From: an uncultured Faecalibacterium sp.
GTDB lineage: Bacteria; Bacillota; Clostridia; Oscillospirales; Ruminococcaceae
Assembly (NCBI GenBank): GCA_900539945.1
Contig: UQDV01000004.1
Coordinates: 1 to 64,000 of the forward strand
Length of the DNA: 64,000 nucleotides
Direction of reading: 5' to 3'
Shown here piece after piece: positions 52,354 to 61,606 of this stretch (position 1 is its first letter; the number at the start of each line of letters is the position of its first letter). The notes under the pieces were generated by a model. It was not told the origin of the DNA and searched no databases. It worked only from the letters and a program-made list of their open reading frames with translations. Made by a program: the position numbers and the translations under genes.

Positions 52354-53289
52354 TTATGCTGCTGCCAGCACCATCTTGTAGGCTTTGTCGATCATGGGGT
52401 TGCCCTCTGCGGTGCGCAGGAACAGGTTTTCGTTGTAGTTTTTGGTCTTGCGGAGAGGGTCTGCGTGGGTGGCAAAATCAGAGACTGCGTTGATAAAACG
52501 CCAACCGTTTTTGCCGACCCATTCCAAATCCGGTGCGTTGTAGTAGCGAGTCTTCAGATCTTCCTGCAGGCGCAGATTATTCTTCCGCTGGCAATCGGAC
52601 AGGTCCTCAGAAATCGGGAAAAACTCATTGATGAACTCCTGCACCTTGTGATCGGATAAATCGATGCGAGCCAGCTCTTCGCCACGGTTGCCAAGTTCAA
52701 CCATATAGTTGCTGGCCAGCTGCAGGGTTTCACGGGCATCCTGCACGCGGAGCAGAACATTTTCGGTGTGGCGTGCAGTCCAGCTGCGCTTTGCAGTATT
52801 CAGCGCAAGGTTCAGCGTGTTCTGGCAGACCACACGGATCGGAGTCATGGCTACTTTCACACCAGAACTTCCGTCATGACTGTTGAAGATTACAAGATAT
52901 GGTACTACTTGATCTCCAGCGATAAGATATTTCCTCGGAAGCCTTGCCAGCATCCAGACCTTCTTGCCGCCCTGCAAGGAACCGGCAGTTTCGTAAGTGA
53001 CGCCCTCGCCCAACAGGTCATCCGTGAACTGAAATGCTTCTTCGTTCTGCACAATGCGGTAGCGGTCGGACACCACACCCAGAACAGCATCATCGGTGTT
53101 GCGGACGTTAGCCCGATAGCCGGGGATCATAGCACCCGTGCCGGAATAGATATTGCGGCTTTCCACCTGCCAATCCAGACCGGCCAGTTCCAATGCTTCA
53201 CGGCTTGCAGGGGCATCCATAATGATACGGCCAAGGCCGTGCCAAGGGGTCTCACGGACAGAGAACATCGTTTCAACATTTGCGGGCAT
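52354..53289 (-). CDS. DUF932 phage/plasmid-like protein (copy 2)
   Basis: The 311-residue protein is nearly the same as the 15877-16812 product (ETPWHGLGRIIMDAPASREA, VVSDRYRIVQNEEAF). Differences cluster at two sites, LPRKYLIAGDQVVPYLVIFN and NYMVELGNRGEELARIDLSD. AAGGAGA precedes ATG 53289. It follows a 30-aa ORF at 29 bp, as copy 1 follows a 34-aa ORF. Confidence 0.9.
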   Translation of the reverse strand: MPANVETMFSVRETPWHGLGRIIMDAPASREALELAGLDWQVESRNIYSGTGAMIPGYRANVRNTDDAVLGVVSDRYRIVQNEEAFQFTDDLLGEGVTYETAGSLQGGKKVWMLARLPRKYLIAGDQVVPYLVIFNSHDGSSGVKVAMTPIRVVCQNTLNLALNTAKRSWTARHTENVLLRVQDARETLQLASNYMVELGNRGEELARIDLSDHKVQEFINEFFPISEDLSDCQRKNNLRLQEDLKTRYYNAPDLEWVGKNGWRFINAVSDFATHADPLRKTKNYNENLFLRTAEGNPMIDKAYKMVLAAA

Positions 53290-53318
53290 AGTAAAATCTC
53301 CTTTTCAGTGTATTTTGC

Positions 53319-53411
53319 TCAGTTGTTGTTTTCCATTTCTTCAGCGATGCGGACGAGGACTTCCACCAGGACGGTGCCAACCTCTTTGACGATTTCGGAC
53401 CAAAAGTTCAT
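53319..53411 (-). CDS. 30-aa peptide, first gene of module copy 2
   Basis: AAAGGAG precedes ATG 53411. The peptide is an amphipathic helix (MNFWSEIVKEVGTVLVEVLV, then RIAEEMENNN). It occupies the position of the 34-aa peptide at 15743 and has similar length and a similar Glu/Asn end, though residue identity is low. Confidence 0.5.
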   Translation of the reverse strand: MNFWSEIVKEVGTVLVEVLVRIAEEMENNN

Positions 53412-53441
53412 AATGCTTTCTCCTTTCTGCGCAGCTGCGCT

Positions 53442-53486
53442 TTAAAATACGATGATAATAATGATAGTGATGGTGCGGAATAACAA
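53442..53486 (-). CDS. Possible 14-aa hydrophobic leader peptide
   Basis: GGAGGTGA lies 8 nt before a TTG (53486) that opens MLFRTITIIIIIVF-stop, a run of Ile encoded by ATC/ATT codons. It lies between the leader terminator (53505-53540) and the 30-aa gene. It could be a leader peptide or a tiny membrane peptide. The evidence is the strong ribosome site only. Confidence 0.3.
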   Translation of the reverse strand: MLFRTITIIIIIVF

Positions 53487-53504
53487 AATGCTCACCTCCA
53501 GACA

Positions 53505-53540
53505 TAAAAAAGCCCCTGAGTCTTTCGACTCAGAGGCTTT
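53505..53540 (-). terminator. Leader terminator/attenuator upstream of recombination module copy 2
   Basis: AGCCTCTGAGTC-GAAA-GACTCAGGGGCT on the minus strand is followed by TTTTTT. A -10-like TATAAT (minus, 53552-53557) lies just upstream, so transcripts would meet the terminator within about 20-40 nt. Confidence 0.75.
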
Positions 53541-53660
53541 GGATTATGATTATTATATCTGGGTGAAAAATGGAAATTTGAGAAAGCTAGAGATAAAAAT
53601 GCCAGACCGGCATGAAGGTAGCTAAAAGAGATTTGGAAAAGTGGCATAATCGCTGAAAAA

Positions 53661-53716
53661 TTCATCAATCACTTGTGTAAAGTGTGATTGATGAATGAGC
53701 GATGAAATGATATAAT
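53661..53716 (+). promoter_or_regulatory. Operator-promoter of the fic/BREX operon
   Basis: TTCATCAATCAC (53661-53672) and GTGATTGATGAA (53684-53695) are perfect 12-bp inverted repeats 11 nt apart. The -35 TTGATG (53688-53693) lies in the right arm; 17 bp on is TATAAT (53711-53716). A bound regulator would block RNA polymerase. Confidence 0.75.
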
Positions 53717-53744
53717 TAATTAGAATGGAGGGGAGGAAAAACAG

Positions 53745-54728
53745 ATGCAGAATAAAAAACCGCCATTTGCAATTACAGAAAAAATTCTCACAGATGTAAT
53801 GGAGATTTGTGAACTTGTTGGAAAAGTGAGCTCAACACAACATCTTTCATCTGACCCTGTTCTGCGTAGGCAGAATCGGATTAAAACAATTTATTCCTCT
53901 CTTGCAATTGAACAAAATACACTATCCTTAGAGCAGGTAACGGCTGTACTATCAGGAAAACGTGTCCTTGCACCGCCAAAAGACATTGCGGAGGTGAAGA
54001 ATGCGTATGAAATTTACGACCATTTGAATGAATTGAATCCATACTCAGTGGAAGACTTACTGTTGGCTCATCATGTGATGATGCGAGGGCTGGTTCAAGA
54101 AGATGGTGTGTTTCGCTCAAAGCCAGTAGGTGTGGTTGACAGTCATGGAAATGTACTTCATTTTGGAACACTACCGCAGTATGTGCCTCCTCTGGTGGAA
54201 GAACTGCTCAAATGGACAGAGGACAGCCCGCTTCCGATGCTGATCAAAAGTTGCGTGTTTCACTATGAATTTGAAGTAATCCATCCGTTTGCAGATGGAA
54301 ATGGAAGAATCGGAAGGCTTTGGCATACGCTACTGCTCTCCAGATGGAATCCGCTGTTTGCATGGCTTCCGGTGGAGTCTATTGTTCATGATCATCAGCA
54401 GGAGTATTATGAGGCTATCAATACATCCAATGCCCAAGGTGAAGGAACTGCATTTATTGAATTTATGCTAAGTGTGATTGAAGAAGCACTTTTGAGTGTA
54501 ATCCCAGAAAACTTCGAAAAGAGCATGATGCCTACAAGTGGAAAAGAAAATCGATGGAATATTCTTGAAAAATACTTAAAAAAAGAGAAGATTATTCATA
54601 ACAGTGATGTGCAACAGTTGCTGGAAGTCTCTTCAGCAACGGCAAATCGAATTCTAGTTTCTTTTGTAAAAGAAGGTAAACTAGAGAGAGTGAGAGATGG
54701 TCGCTATTGGGCGTATCAAAAGTTATAA
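53745..54728 (+). CDS. Fic-domain protein with C-terminal winged helix
   Basis: Fic enzymes transfer AMP or other groups to target proteins. The 327-residue protein has the motif HPFADGNGRIGR (His180-Arg191) and an N-terminal helix with SLAIEQN (Ser52, Glu56), like the built-in inhibitory motif of class II Fic proteins. Its last 60 residues form a winged helix (NSDVQQLLEVSSATANRILV, YWAYQKL), so it could bind the operator just upstream. GGAGGGGAGG precedes the ATG. It is first in the BREX operon, 18 bp before brxA. Confidence 0.9.
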   Translation: MQNKKPPFAITEKILTDVMEICELVGKVSSTQHLSSDPVLRRQNRIKTIYSSLAIEQNTLSLEQVTAVLSGKRVLAPPKDIAEVKNAYEIYDHLNELNPYSVEDLLLAHHVMMRGLVQEDGVFRSKPVGVVDSHGNVLHFGTLPQYVPPLVEELLKWTEDSPLPMLIKSCVFHYEFEVIHPFADGNGRIGRLWHTLLLSRWNPLFAWLPVESIVHDHQQEYYEAINTSNAQGEGTAFIEFMLSVIEEALLSVIPENFEKSMMPTSGKENRWNILEKYLKKEKIIHNSDVQQLLEVSSATANRILVSFVKEGKLERVRDGRYWAYQKL

Positions 54729-54746
54729 ATGGGAGTTGCATAAGCA

Positions 54747-55367
54747 ATGCAGAATACAAACAGAGCACAAGAAAGTGGATATAAGGCTTCTCTGACAAGA
54801 GAACAGTTTTTATTCCACGAAATGCGAATTGTAGCGAAGCAAATGGTGCAAGGAGAGGATCTTGCATCAATGATACAAATAATTGCCGCCAATAATCTCT
54901 TCCAGTATCCAACTGAACGCATGACAGCTGGTATGGTTCGGGCGTGTTATCGGCGGCTAAATCTTTTGAATAGTGAACAACTGCTTCGGAATATTGCAGA
55001 GCATTCCGTGGAAGAGGCAAAACAAATTTGTCTTTACGCGATTATGAAGGATAATAGACTTGTCTGGGATTTTATGGTAACAGTTATTGGAGAAAAATAT
55101 CGAAACCAAGATTTCAGCTATGGAAAACTTGACATGACAAGTTTCTTCATAAGATTACAAGAGCAAAATGATGCTATCGCAGATTGGAGCGAATCTACAG
55201 TCAAAAAGCTGAAATCGGTTCTAAATCGAATTTTAAGAGAAAATGATTATCTGGATAGTATAAAAGCAGGCCATTTGAACCCGGTTTGGCTTTATCCGGA
55301 ATTGGAAAATGTGATTCTTACAAATGGGGATCAGGCGGTATTGCCCGCATTTAACCGTTTTGAGTGA
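54747..55367 (+). CDS. brxA: BREX protein BrxA
   Basis: The 206-residue protein matches the DUF1819/BrxA family: SLTREQFLFHEMRIVAKQM, FQYPTERMTAGMVRACYRRL, EEAKQICLYAIMKDNRLVWD and DFMVTVIGEKY. BrxA is a small helical DNA-binding protein of type 1 BREX, which blocks phage replication. It is followed after 10 bp by brxB. GC is lower than in the chromosomal core. Confidence 0.88.
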   Translation: MQNTNRAQESGYKASLTREQFLFHEMRIVAKQMVQGEDLASMIQIIAANNLFQYPTERMTAGMVRACYRRLNLLNSEQLLRNIAEHSVEEAKQICLYAIMKDNRLVWDFMVTVIGEKYRNQDFSYGKLDMTSFFIRLQEQNDAIADWSESTVKKLKSVLNRILRENDYLDSIKAGHLNPVWLYPELENVILTNGDQAVLPAFNRFE

Positions 55368-55377
55368 GGAAGATTTA

Positions 55378-55929
55378 ATGGGTGACATACAAAAACGCCT
55401 TGATAACGTTCGGCAGATGATTCAGAGTCAAGATTTCCTAGAAGGAAAAGGTCTTAGCAATGAAGTGAATATTCGTATCTTCTGCTATGAACCGAGAGAT
55501 GAAATGGCGGTTCGACATTTCATTGAACAGCTATCTACAGATATGACACTGGGCTGTCAGTTGCGGATCTGTAATTTATATCAAATCTTCCTAGGGATTT
55601 GTGAAGGCATGGATATTTTAGATGCAATCCCCGATATGGAAGAAGAGGACGGTCATGATTATCTGTTGGAACAGCTTCAATCGACAATTGGAGTCGATGA
55701 AATTGTACAGAAAATTCAGAGCGAGCCGTTCCAGCCGGGAGAAGTACTGGTTTTGACTGGCGTTGGAGAAGCGTTTCCATTTATGCGAATTCATACGTTA
55801 CTGGAGGCATCATTGTTTGCAGAGAGGCCGGTGCTTGTGTTTTACCCGGGAACATTTAACGACCAGCAGCTGCGGCTGTTCAACTGTCTGAAGCCGAACA
55901 ATTACTATCGTGCATTTAACGTTGTGTGA
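55378..55929 (+). CDS. brxB: BREX protein BrxB
   Basis: The 183-residue protein matches DUF1788/BrxB: a start helix (GDIQKRLDNVRQMIQSQDFL), NIRIFCYEPRDEMAVRHFIE, then VLVLTGVGEAFPFMRIHTLL and VLVFYPGTFNDQQLRLFNCL. ATG 55378 follows GAGGAAG. The role of BrxB inside BREX is not known; it is required in studied systems. It ends 16 bp before the brxC start. Confidence 0.88.
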   Translation: MGDIQKRLDNVRQMIQSQDFLEGKGLSNEVNIRIFCYEPRDEMAVRHFIEQLSTDMTLGCQLRICNLYQIFLGICEGMDILDAIPDMEEEDGHDYLLEQLQSTIGVDEIVQKIQSEPFQPGEVLVLTGVGEAFPFMRIHTLLEASLFAERPVLVFYPGTFNDQQLRLFNCLKPNNYYRAFNVV

Positions 55930-55945
55930 AGGGGGAAACAGAGCT

Positions 55946-58900
55946 TTGGTTATACAGAATATGTTTGTAGAAGACATCAACCGTAAAATTAACGGTGTTG
56001 TCAAGGTTGACGAGGACGAGAACAAGGTCCTGGAACAGGAACTGAACGAGTACGTTATTACACGAGAGCTGAAGCGGCATTTTGCAGACTTTTTCAATAC
56101 CTATGCAGAAGCGTTTGATGAACCAACGGCAGATACAGGAGTCTGGATCTCCGGTTTTTTTGGCAGCGGTAAATCTCACTTCTTGAAAATGTTGTCATAC
56201 TTGTTGGAAAACAAAGAGGTTAATGGCATTCGTACGGTGGAGCGCTTCCGCAAGAAATTTGAGGATGACCCTGGTACCTTTATGCAGGTGGATCGTGCAA
56301 CCAAAGGTGAAACTGAGACGATTCTGTTTAATATCGATTATGAAGGCTCTATCAATAAGGACAAAACAGCCGTTTTACGTGTTTTTGCTAAGGTGTTCTA
56401 TAATCATCTGGGATTCTTTGGCAGCAATCTCAAAGTTGCTATGCTGGAGCAGTACATTACGCAGCAGGGCAAAATGGATGAATTTTGCCGTCTGATTGAA
56501 GAAAAGAAGGGCAAACCTTGGACTGAAGTGCGGAAAGCATTTGCATTTAATGGAAAATTCATTAAGCCTGCACTGGCGGAAGCATTGGATATCAGTGAAG
56601 AGGATGCAAACAACTGGTTTAACGATAAGAGTGCAACGGAACTCTCTGTTTCACAGCTTGTAGAAGACATCAATGCATACGTCAGCACAAAACCTGCAAA
56701 CTTCCGCCTTCTGTTCATGGTGGATGAGGCGGGGCAGTATGTTGGCACGGACACGGATATGCTGCTGAATCTGCAGTCTTTGGTGGAAAAAATCGGCAGC
56801 GAATGCAGAGGAAAAGTCTGGGTGGTCTGCACCGGACAGGAAGCTATTGATGAGATTATCAAAGTACGAGCAGATGAATTTTCTCGAATTCAGGCTCGTT
56901 TCAAAACTCGTCTGAGCCTTTCTTCTTCTTCCGTAGACGAAGTAATTCAGAAGCGTATTCTGAAAAAGACTCCGGAAGCAGAAAGAACGCTGGATGCGGT
57001 CTATGAGAAAGAAAGCTCCGGGATGCGCAACTTGTTCAGCTTTACAAATGCAATGCCGGACATCAAGGGCTTCTCTGGTCCGGCACAATTTGCAGAGGAC
57101 TTTCCGTTCGTTCCATACCAGTTTCTCATCATGCAGAAAATTTTTGTGGAGATCCGCAAACACGGCAATGCGGGTAAGCACTTCTCTGGCGGCGAGCGTT
57201 CCATGCTGAGCGGTTTCCAGGAAGCAGTCCAGAAAGTGGAAAAACAGAACGAGTTTGCATTGGTGCCACTGTTCCGCTTCTATGATACTGTACATTCTTT
57301 TCTGGACAGCTCTATTCGCAACGTGATTGACCGCTGCAGCAAAGCTGTAGAAAATCACGATGGTCTGGAGCCAATGGACGTGGATGTTCTGAAACTTCTC
57401 TATCTGATCCGGTATGTCAATGAGGATATTCCGGCCAACTTAGACAACCTTGTGATCTTGATGGCGGACGACATTCGTCTGGAAAAGGTTGCTATGCGCG
57501 AAAAGCTGCGCGGCAGCTTGGATCGGTTGATGGGACAGAACTACATCGGCCGTACTGGTGACACCTACAACTTCCTGACGGATGAAGAACAGGACATCCA
57601 AAAAGAAATCAACCTTACACAGGTGGATACTGGCGCTATTGTTGGGGATATAGCAAAGATTATTTTTGGCATAATTTATGATGCAAAAAAGTTCCGTTAC
57701 GGCAAGTGTGACTTCCCGTTTGATCAGATGGTGGATAACACTATGTACGGCATCGCCACAGGCGGCATGCGTCTGCGCTTTTTGACGGCAGCTTCTGATG
57801 CAACGGAAAAAACGGAATTTCGCCTGATGAACAGCTCCAAAGGCAGCGAGGCGATTGTAGTTTTGGGCGATACGCCGTATTATGAATCACTGGAAGCATC
57901 CATGAAGATCCGCAAATATGTCAAACAGCGGAATGTCAGCCAGATGCCCAAGAGTGCTCAGGATATTATCCGCGGCCAACAGGAAGAAGCAACCAAGTAT
58001 GAAGCTGAAGCCAGCAAAGCTCTGGTAGAGGCTATTGAAAACGCAAAATTTTACGCCGATGGTGAACATCTGGACATTAAGAGCGGCAATGCTAAGGCCA
58101 AAATTGACCAGACGATGGAGTATCTGGTCTCGCATGTTTACAGCAAGTTGGACCTGATTGGGAAAAACGCAGATACCGATGCCGAAATTATGGCGGTGCT
58201 TTCTGGTGCAGATGTCGTTTTTGCAGAAGCTGACCCCAACCGAGATGCGGAAGCAGCTGTGGAAGAATATCTTGAAATGCAGGCAATGAAGCATTTGCCT
58301 ACCTCGATGGCGGATGTACAGAGCAAGTTCAGCAGTATACCCTATGGCTGGAAGGAAATCGACATTGCTTATGTGGTGGCGCGTTTGATCATGAATCAGA
58401 AGGTAACCATCAAATATGCAGGCACTACCATCCAGCCGGACAACGCCAAATTACCTGACATGCTCCGTAAAAAGAGTGAGGTGGGTAAAACATCCATTAG
58501 CAAGCGCGTGGTGGTATCGGCAACCAAAATGAAGGCTGTGCGGGACCTTCTGCGGGATTATTTCGATGTCATGGATGTTCCTGCGGACGAAGATGGTTTG
58601 GTTAAATTTATTGCCGATGAGTTCGGAAACCAGCTGCAGCATTATAACAAACTGAACGAGAAGTACGATGATACCCACAAGTACCCGGATCAGACAATAG
58701 TGCACAACGCTATTACTGCAACGCAGGAAGTGTTGAACCAGAAGAAGGACAACATCGCGCTGATCGACTATCTGCTCAAGAAAGAGGACGACCTCTTTGA
58801 TCAGAAGGATGCCATGGGCAATGTCGAGACCTTCTTCAAGAGTCAGGTCGGCACCTTTGATGATGCTGCACGGCTGGAACACGAGATGCAGGCAGATCTG

Positions 58901-59494
58901 GACCGCATTGCGCAGGATGCGGCGGCATACGAGGCCCTGAACAAGATTCGGCTTATCATCACAGTGCCATCTTTTGGGCAGAAGTTCAACTACAAGCGCA
59001 TTCCGGAGCTGAATGGGTTGATGCAAACGGTGCGTATAGCCCATGACCAGATGCTGGATGAAAAACGCTCTGAGATCCTAGAAACTGTACGTCAGTGTAT
59101 GGAAGCTACCCACATCGCCGCCGACGGCGATCCCAAGGCGATGGACATTATCCGCAAATCTGACACCTACTTTGACGGGTACAAGGCGAAGATCAACGAA
59201 TGTAAGAGCATTGCACTGCTGGACGGTATGATTATCCCGCTGAGCAAGTACAAGGATGATGCTGTTAGCAGCATTGAGATTGCACTGATGCCACCAGCAC
59301 CAAAGCCGGCCGCAGAAAAGAAGGATGTTGTTACTCCGGCACCAAGGCAGAAAAAGGTGAAATCTTACAGCCGCCAGATCCTCTTCCCTGCTAAAACGCT
59401 GCGGGATGATGCGGATATCGATGCTTATGTGGAGAAGATTCGCTGCCAGCTTCAGAATCTACTGGACGACTGCGACGAGATCAAGTTGAACTAA
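55946..59494 (+). CDS. brxC: BREX ATPase BrxC
   Basis: BrxC is the large AAA+ ATPase of BREX. The 1182-residue protein has MFVEDINRKINGVVKVDEDE at the N-terminus, Walker A ISGFFGSGKSHFLKM (residues 70-77), FRLLFMVDEAGQYVG as Walker B and a long helical C-terminal half. I take TTG 55946 as the start: it gives the family-like start (M)VIQNMFVEDINRK and sits 10 nt after GGGGG. ATG 55961 is the alternative. The stop is immediately followed by an ATG for the next gene. Confidence 0.93.
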   Translation: MVIQNMFVEDINRKINGVVKVDEDENKVLEQELNEYVITRELKRHFADFFNTYAEAFDEPTADTGVWISGFFGSGKSHFLKMLSYLLENKEVNGIRTVERFRKKFEDDPGTFMQVDRATKGETETILFNIDYEGSINKDKTAVLRVFAKVFYNHLGFFGSNLKVAMLEQYITQQGKMDEFCRLIEEKKGKPWTEVRKAFAFNGKFIKPALAEALDISEEDANNWFNDKSATELSVSQLVEDINAYVSTKPANFRLLFMVDEAGQYVGTDTDMLLNLQSLVEKIGSECRGKVWVVCTGQEAIDEIIKVRADEFSRIQARFKTRLSLSSSSVDEVIQKRILKKTPEAERTLDAVYEKESSGMRNLFSFTNAMPDIKGFSGPAQFAEDFPFVPYQFLIMQKIFVEIRKHGNAGKHFSGGERSMLSGFQEAVQKVEKQNEFALVPLFRFYDTVHSFLDSSIRNVIDRCSKAVENHDGLEPMDVDVLKLLYLIRYVNEDIPANLDNLVILMADDIRLEKVAMREKLRGSLDRLMGQNYIGRTGDTYNFLTDEEQDIQKEINLTQVDTGAIVGDIAKIIFGIIYDAKKFRYGKCDFPFDQMVDNTMYGIATGGMRLRFLTAASDATEKTEFRLMNSSKGSEAIVVLGDTPYYESLEASMKIRKYVKQRNVSQMPKSAQDIIRGQQEEATKYEAEASKALVEAIENAKFYADGEHLDIKSGNAKAKIDQTMEYLVSHVYSKLDLIGKNADTDAEIMAVLSGADVVFAEADPNRDAEAAVEEYLEMQAMKHLPTSMADVQSKFSSIPYGWKEIDIAYVVARLIMNQKVTIKYAGTTIQPDNAKLPDMLRKKSEVGKTSISKRVVVSATKMKAVRDLLRDYFDVMDVPADEDGLVKFIADEFGNQLQHYNKLNEKYDDTHKYPDQTIVHNAITATQEVLNQKKDNIALIDYLLKKEDDLFDQKDAMGNVETFFKSQVGTFDDAARLEHEMQADLDRIAQDAAAYEALNKIRLIITVPSFGQKFNYKRIPELNGLMQTVRIAHDQMLDEKRSEILETVRQCMEATHIAADGDPKAMDIIRKSDTYFDGYKAKINECKSIALLDGMIIPLSKYKDDAVSSIEIALMPPAPKPAAEKKDVVTPAPRQKKVKSYSRQILFPAKTLRDDADIDAYVEKIRCQLQNLLDDCDEIKLN

Positions 59495-59986
59495 ATGGAT
59501 ATGTCGAATATGATTGAAATTTTCGCTGCAATTATAGGTGTTGTTGTGGGTTGGGCACTTAACGAAATCACGGATTCGCTTCATAAAAAGCCAAAGCTGT
59601 GCTTCCGAATGGTGTCAACCTCTACAAATGAATTGACGGACAAAGAGTATCGCACAAAAACTAGCTTGTCAGAGTCTGGAATTGAGGTGTTTAATATTGG
59701 CGAAAAGCCTGTAATCCTCAATGATTTCACTCTCACATACAGAGATAAAATACTTGTTGACTGTTTTATCGAAGACTCTCAGCAAGTAATTGCACCATAT
59801 CAGAGCGTAATCTACACGCTGACTGAACAGGAAGCTGATGCGCTGCAATGGCACTGCAATCAGGCGCATTTTAAAACATGCGATGTTGAAGCGCATGGTG
59901 TTGATGGAAAGCAAATCAAATCTACGCTTTCAGTGCCGCTTTTTTACATTCGTTCAAATCTACACGCAGCGATGCCATCAAAATAG
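59495..59986 (+). CDS. Membrane-anchored protein within the BREX locus
   Basis: The 163-residue protein begins at the ATG directly after the brxC stop. It has one N-terminal membrane helix (MIEIFAAIIGVVVGWALNEI) and a soluble beta-rich domain (SGIEVFNIGEKPVILNDFTL, IAPYQSVIYTL, TLSVPLFYIRSN) that looks like an immunoglobulin-like sandwich. It is not part of the standard BREX set. Low GC like the SEFIR gene after it suggests the two came together. The 151-bp gap that follows shows no clear promoter. Confidence 0.6.
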   Translation: MDMSNMIEIFAAIIGVVVGWALNEITDSLHKKPKLCFRMVSTSTNELTDKEYRTKTSLSESGIEVFNIGEKPVILNDFTLTYRDKILVDCFIEDSQQVIAPYQSVIYTLTEQEADALQWHCNQAHFKTCDVEAHGVDGKQIKSTLSVPLFYIRSNLHAAMPSK

Positions 59987-60137
59987 CAAGGATTAATAAA
60001 ATGCGAGTTTTGGCACGTAAAGTCTTACCTTTCCCTCGGTACAAAAGGCTTAATGTCGTAGTATCATAAAAACGCTATCCTCTATGCAATTAATAACTCT
60101 AAAGTGAAATCAAGCTGAATTACAGCGGGAGAAAAAG

Positions 60138-61595
60138 ATGGTGGAGAATGTTATCCCAAAAGTTTTTATATCGTATTCATGGACTAAGAGCGATTTGGTT
60201 CTCCAAGTTGCTAACAGACTAATGTCGCATGGCGTCGAGGTTGCTCTTGACAAATGGGATTTAAAAGAAGGACAAGATAAATACGTCTTCATGGAGCAGT
60301 GCGTCAATAATTCTGATATAACGAAGGTTTTGATTTTCTGTGATAAAACGTATACGGAAAAAGCCAACAATCGGACGGGTGGTGTTGGCGATGAAACGGT
60401 TATTATTTCAAGCGAAGTGTATGGAAAAGTAACTCAAGAAAAGTTCATTCCGATTATAACGGAGCGAGATGAAGAAGGAAAGGAGTATGTTCCTGCATAT
60501 ATAAAAGCAAGAATCTACATAGACTTTTCAAATTCGGACATATTTGAAGAAGAGTATGAGAAACTGGTTCGGAATATTTACAATAAACCATTATATAGAA
60601 AGCCAAAACTAGGAAAACAGCCTGAATGGCTTGATGAAGAAAAGAGTGATTTGTTTCCTCTGACTGATCTGATTCGTCAAATAAAAGGTGCAACAAGCGA
60701 TAAAAAGAAGCATAGTTGTGCAAATAGGTTCATCGATGCGTATGTTGAAGCGTTGAAATCTTATTATAGGCCAATAAAAAATGCTGGAGAAGAAGTTTAT
60801 AACCAATTTTTAGAGACAAAAAGTATCAGAGATGTCTTTTTGGACTTTTTGCCAGCGCTTGATGAGGCTGAAATCCCAATTTCGGAAGTGATCTGTCCAG
60901 CACTTGAAAAAATGTACAACGAATTGACCAGTGCTTATGGGTTTGAATCTGGTTCCTGTCAAGCGTCTGATTGGGATTATGAGGTATATCATATCTTTAT
61001 ATGGGAATTATTCATTGCAATCATTGCTTATTTACGTCATGTTGGGGAATATGCAGAAATCAATGCTATGATAACATATACGTATTTTTTAAGAAACAGC
61101 TCTTTGGATCGGAACGTCACAGAGAAGAACTACTGTGTGTTTCGGCATTACAGTAGTTTGATAGAAGAAAACTATAAACCTCAAACACAATATGCACGAA
61201 AATATACTTTATTGGGAGACACTATTTGCTCACAACGAGAAAAGCTGCCGATCTATTCCTCTGAGGCACTTGCAGAAGCTGATTTGTTTTTGTACCAGAT
61301 TCGAAACGCTTTTCAACTAATACAATCGGAAAAGGTGTGGAGTGCTCCATACTGGTTCCCTAATTTGTACGTTTATGCAAAAAAGAATCCGGTAGAATGG
61401 ACAAAAATCAAGTCAAGAAAGTACTGTAAAAAGATGTTTGATCTTTTTGATGTTCAAAGCATAGAAGAATTAAAGAAAGTGTTATCTAAATGTGTTAGTG
61501 ATAAAAATGCGCAGATGCGATATCCTGGATGCTGGGAATTCGCACCAGCAATTTTGGATGTTGTTAAACTTGAAGAAATTGGCTCGTTGAATTAA
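60138..61595 (+). CDS. SEFIR-domain (TIR-like) protein within the BREX locus
   Basis: The first 150 residues match SEFIR: KVFISYSWTKSDLVLQVANR, then VALDKWDLKEGQDKYVFMEQ, ITKVLIFCDKTY, GGVGDETVIISSEVYGK and KFIPIITERD. SEFIR is a TIR relative; bacterial TIR and SEFIR proteins act in abortive defence, several by consuming NAD+. The remaining 330 residues are helical and unrecognised, perhaps a sensor. It is 485 residues long with lower GC than pglX, and lies 11 bp before pglX, whose ribosome site overlaps its end. It is not a canonical BREX gene. Confidence 0.85.
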   Translation: MVENVIPKVFISYSWTKSDLVLQVANRLMSHGVEVALDKWDLKEGQDKYVFMEQCVNNSDITKVLIFCDKTYTEKANNRTGGVGDETVIISSEVYGKVTQEKFIPIITERDEEGKEYVPAYIKARIYIDFSNSDIFEEEYEKLVRNIYNKPLYRKPKLGKQPEWLDEEKSDLFPLTDLIRQIKGATSDKKKHSCANRFIDAYVEALKSYYRPIKNAGEEVYNQFLETKSIRDVFLDFLPALDEAEIPISEVICPALEKMYNELTSAYGFESGSCQASDWDYEVYHIFIWELFIAIIAYLRHVGEYAEINAMITYTYFLRNSSLDRNVTEKNYCVFRHYSSLIEENYKPQTQYARKYTLLGDTICSQREKLPIYSSEALAEADLFLYQIRNAFQLIQSEKVWSAPYWFPNLYVYAKKNPVEWTKIKSRKYCKKMFDLFDVQSIEELKKVLSKCVSDKNAQMRYPGCWEFAPAILDVVKLEEIGSLN

Positions 61596-61606
61596 GGAGA
61601 ACCATC

